Of a stretch of 64,000 bases of DNA, positions 63,701 through 64,000 are shown piece after piece; the first letter of the stretch is position 1, and the number at the start of each line of letters is the position of its first letter. Both the position numbers and the translations under genes were made by a program. The stretch comes from Paenibacillus thiaminolyticus (GTDB lineage Bacteria; Bacillota; Bacilli; Paenibacillales; Paenibacillaceae), in NCBI RefSeq assembly GCF_007066085.1, contig NZ_CP041405.1:6045501-6109500 (forward strand), given 5' to 3'. The notes below the pieces were generated by a model. It saw only the letters and a program-made list of their open reading frames with translations, ran no database searches and was not told where the DNA came from.

Positions 63701-64000
63701 CGGGATGCGGCATTGCCGCGGACAGAGCTGGAACGGCTCATTGCGGAAGCGTGGCAGGCCGTGCTTGAGCTGGAGAGCGTAAGCATCCACGATAAATACT
63801 TTGAAGTCGGAGGCAACTCCATCAATCTGATTCAGCTCCAGAGCAAGCTGCAAAGGCAGTTGAAGCGTGAAGTGCCTATCGTCACGCTGTTCCAATACCC
63901 GACCGTGCATGAGTTGGCGGCCCATTTGGCGGGGGAAGCGGACGGGACACGGGGCCGGGCCAGCGAGCAGGCAGCGGCAAGCCGTGAGGATGAGCCGCAT
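60797..64000 (+). CDS. NRPS (C-A-T...), truncated by the window end
   Basis: At least 1068 residues: C (about 10-440; LTPMQSGMLLQY, HHILLDGWS), A (about 465-970; YTSGSTGTPKG, YGPTENTVIS, GRIDQQVKIRGHRIEIGE) and T (about 985-1050; VGGNSINLIQL). Specificity residues read D-A-F-L-I-G-A-V-I-K, which I cannot match to one amino acid; it looks hydrophobic or aromatic. GTG 60797 has AGGGAGG 9 bp upstream. The frame is open past the T domain with a polar linker, so more domains follow. KS domains are likely, given the hydroxymalonyl-ACP genes. Confidence 0.92.
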   Translation, partial: MQEPQKLDKSNVEDILALTPMQSGMLLQYLKDPDTTQYVELIELGISGDIDTSLFEQSWSCVVQANEALRTLFRWEEVNQPVQIVLKQHRPVIRYENYSELDEEARARQIAARIAADRQEKFKLDQVPFRLTLCKQTGRNHTLLISFHHILLDGWSTGILLKEWLGAYRMLAQGMKPELRRKPPFKQFVALLQQQDKKKQASYWSRYLHELEAKPIPVSRGGASPEKASIAVHTEKRSGTYVADLHRFARTAQVTQAALFYTAWGILLQHYTNSDDVLFGVTVSGRNTSISGMEDMAGLFINTLPLRLKAGPEHGLPDLLADVNRSIQAHEEHAGTSLTDIKGYGGMRTEGVPFDSLLVVENYPLDKAVTSAEGPLAIASHHIEEETEFDLTVRITAAEELEMTFAYNEQAHRSDTVAKLACHYLYIIEQIIQTSTQVTAYHETRLQDIGILTAEEREQIRHFNLTTASYPREKTIHELFEEQVRLAPEGTAVTDEQRSCTYRELNEQANRIARALRADGVERGQVVGLMANRSIDMIAGIFGILKAGGVYLPLDSAHPAERIAYMLQDGKVGTVLASAGLEPLVPEQTKVWVLNEALLGCGEATDMPSVNGPEHPAYVMYTSGSTGTPKGVAVGHRNVVRLVRNTNYVQVEAGDCMLQAGAIGFDALTFEVFGALLNGGSLHIADKHTLLDSSRLDAFLRSRNISVALLTPALFNQLAQQRPQMFAGLRHLIVGGDVLSPKHIEAVRQACPGLAMWNAYGPTENTVISTCFRIDREYAEHIPIGPPISNSTAYIVDRHDNLLPIGVPGELLVGGDGVALGYLNQPELTSEKFVPDPYCPGGVMYRTGDMACWQEDGSLEYMGRIDQQVKIRGHRIEIGEIETMLLRHPSVQEAAVTALQRGGHTELCAYVVASGQAPVSELRDYLAATLPDYMIPSHVVPLEHIPLTPNGKLDRKALPAPAERVRSARDAALPRTELERLIAEAWQAVLELESVSIHDKYFEVGGNSINLIQLQSKLQRQLKREVPIVTLFQYPTVHELAAHLAGEADGTRGRASEQAAASREDEPH

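Overview
The window looks like a Paenibacillus-type, spore-forming Firmicute. It carries spoVIF and cotJABC, a FakA/FakB-RecG housekeeping block, LexA-type SOS boxes of the Bacillus kind, and intergenic palindromes of a sort I associate with Paenibacillus. No species can be named from sequence alone. Base composition changes sharply: the flanking chromosome and the sugar-uptake region read GC-rich, while about 5.3-26.6 kb and 36.2-43.7 kb read AT-rich. That suggests acquired DNA, but I did not count bases.

Layout. 0-5.2 kb: fakA, degV/fakB, recG, spoVIF and a terminator. 5.7-26.6 kb (cluster 1): a BtrH-like protein, two tandem 17-codon micro-ORFs, a small PqqD/RRE-like protein, an extender-unit set (3-hydroxyacyl dehydrogenase, carrier protein, acyl-CoA dehydrogenase), a discrete acyltransferase, and a 3005-aa AT-less PKS (KS-KR-ACP-KS-KR-ACP-C). 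Two ABC half-transporters, a second discrete AT and a stand-alone glycine-type A-T protein follow, and a strong terminator closes the cluster. 26.8-36.1 kb: a glycoside hydrolase, a YesM/YesN-type two-component system, a sugar ABC importer without its ATPase and an EamA transporter, with two cre-like boxes. 36.2-43.7 kb: a decayed IS3-family element split by about 5.8 kb of prophage remnant (sigma-like factor, TerL C-terminus, portal). The insert also holds a tRNA-like gene, small secreted or membrane cargo genes and a frameshifted IS110-family element. 44.1-47.4 kb: SRAP protease and a LexA-boxed Y-family polymerase cassette. 47.5-49.4 kb: Crp/Fnr regulator and cotJABC. 49.5-64 kb (cluster 2, running off the end): a BtrH-like protein, a C-A(Asn)-T-E NRPS, a ClbP/ZmaM/XcnG-like membrane D-asparaginyl peptidase, a type II thioesterase, a complete hydroxymalonyl-ACP set (dehydrogenase, FkbH-like, ACP, acyl-CoA dehydrogenase) and the start of a second NRPS (C-A-T...).

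How it fits together. Cluster 2 begins like pathways that build an inactive N-acyl-D-Asn prodrug and remove the cap on export (zwittermicin, xenocoumacin, colibactin, and probably edeine/paenilamicin-type antibiotics). Cluster 1 looks like a pathway terminus. Two ketide extensions, each ketoreduced, are followed by condensation with glycine, and no thioesterase is present. Two malonyl extensions of a seryl unit with two ketoreductions give the carbon skeleton of galantinic acid. Galantin/paenilamicin-type antibiotics end in galantinic acid-glycine-spermidine, from memory of the literature. A BtrH-like acyltransferase could do the amine off-loading. My leading hypothesis is therefore one antibiotic pathway of this class split into two loci about 23 kb apart. 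The tandem micro-ORFs next to an RRE-like protein at the head of cluster 1 are the least explained feature.
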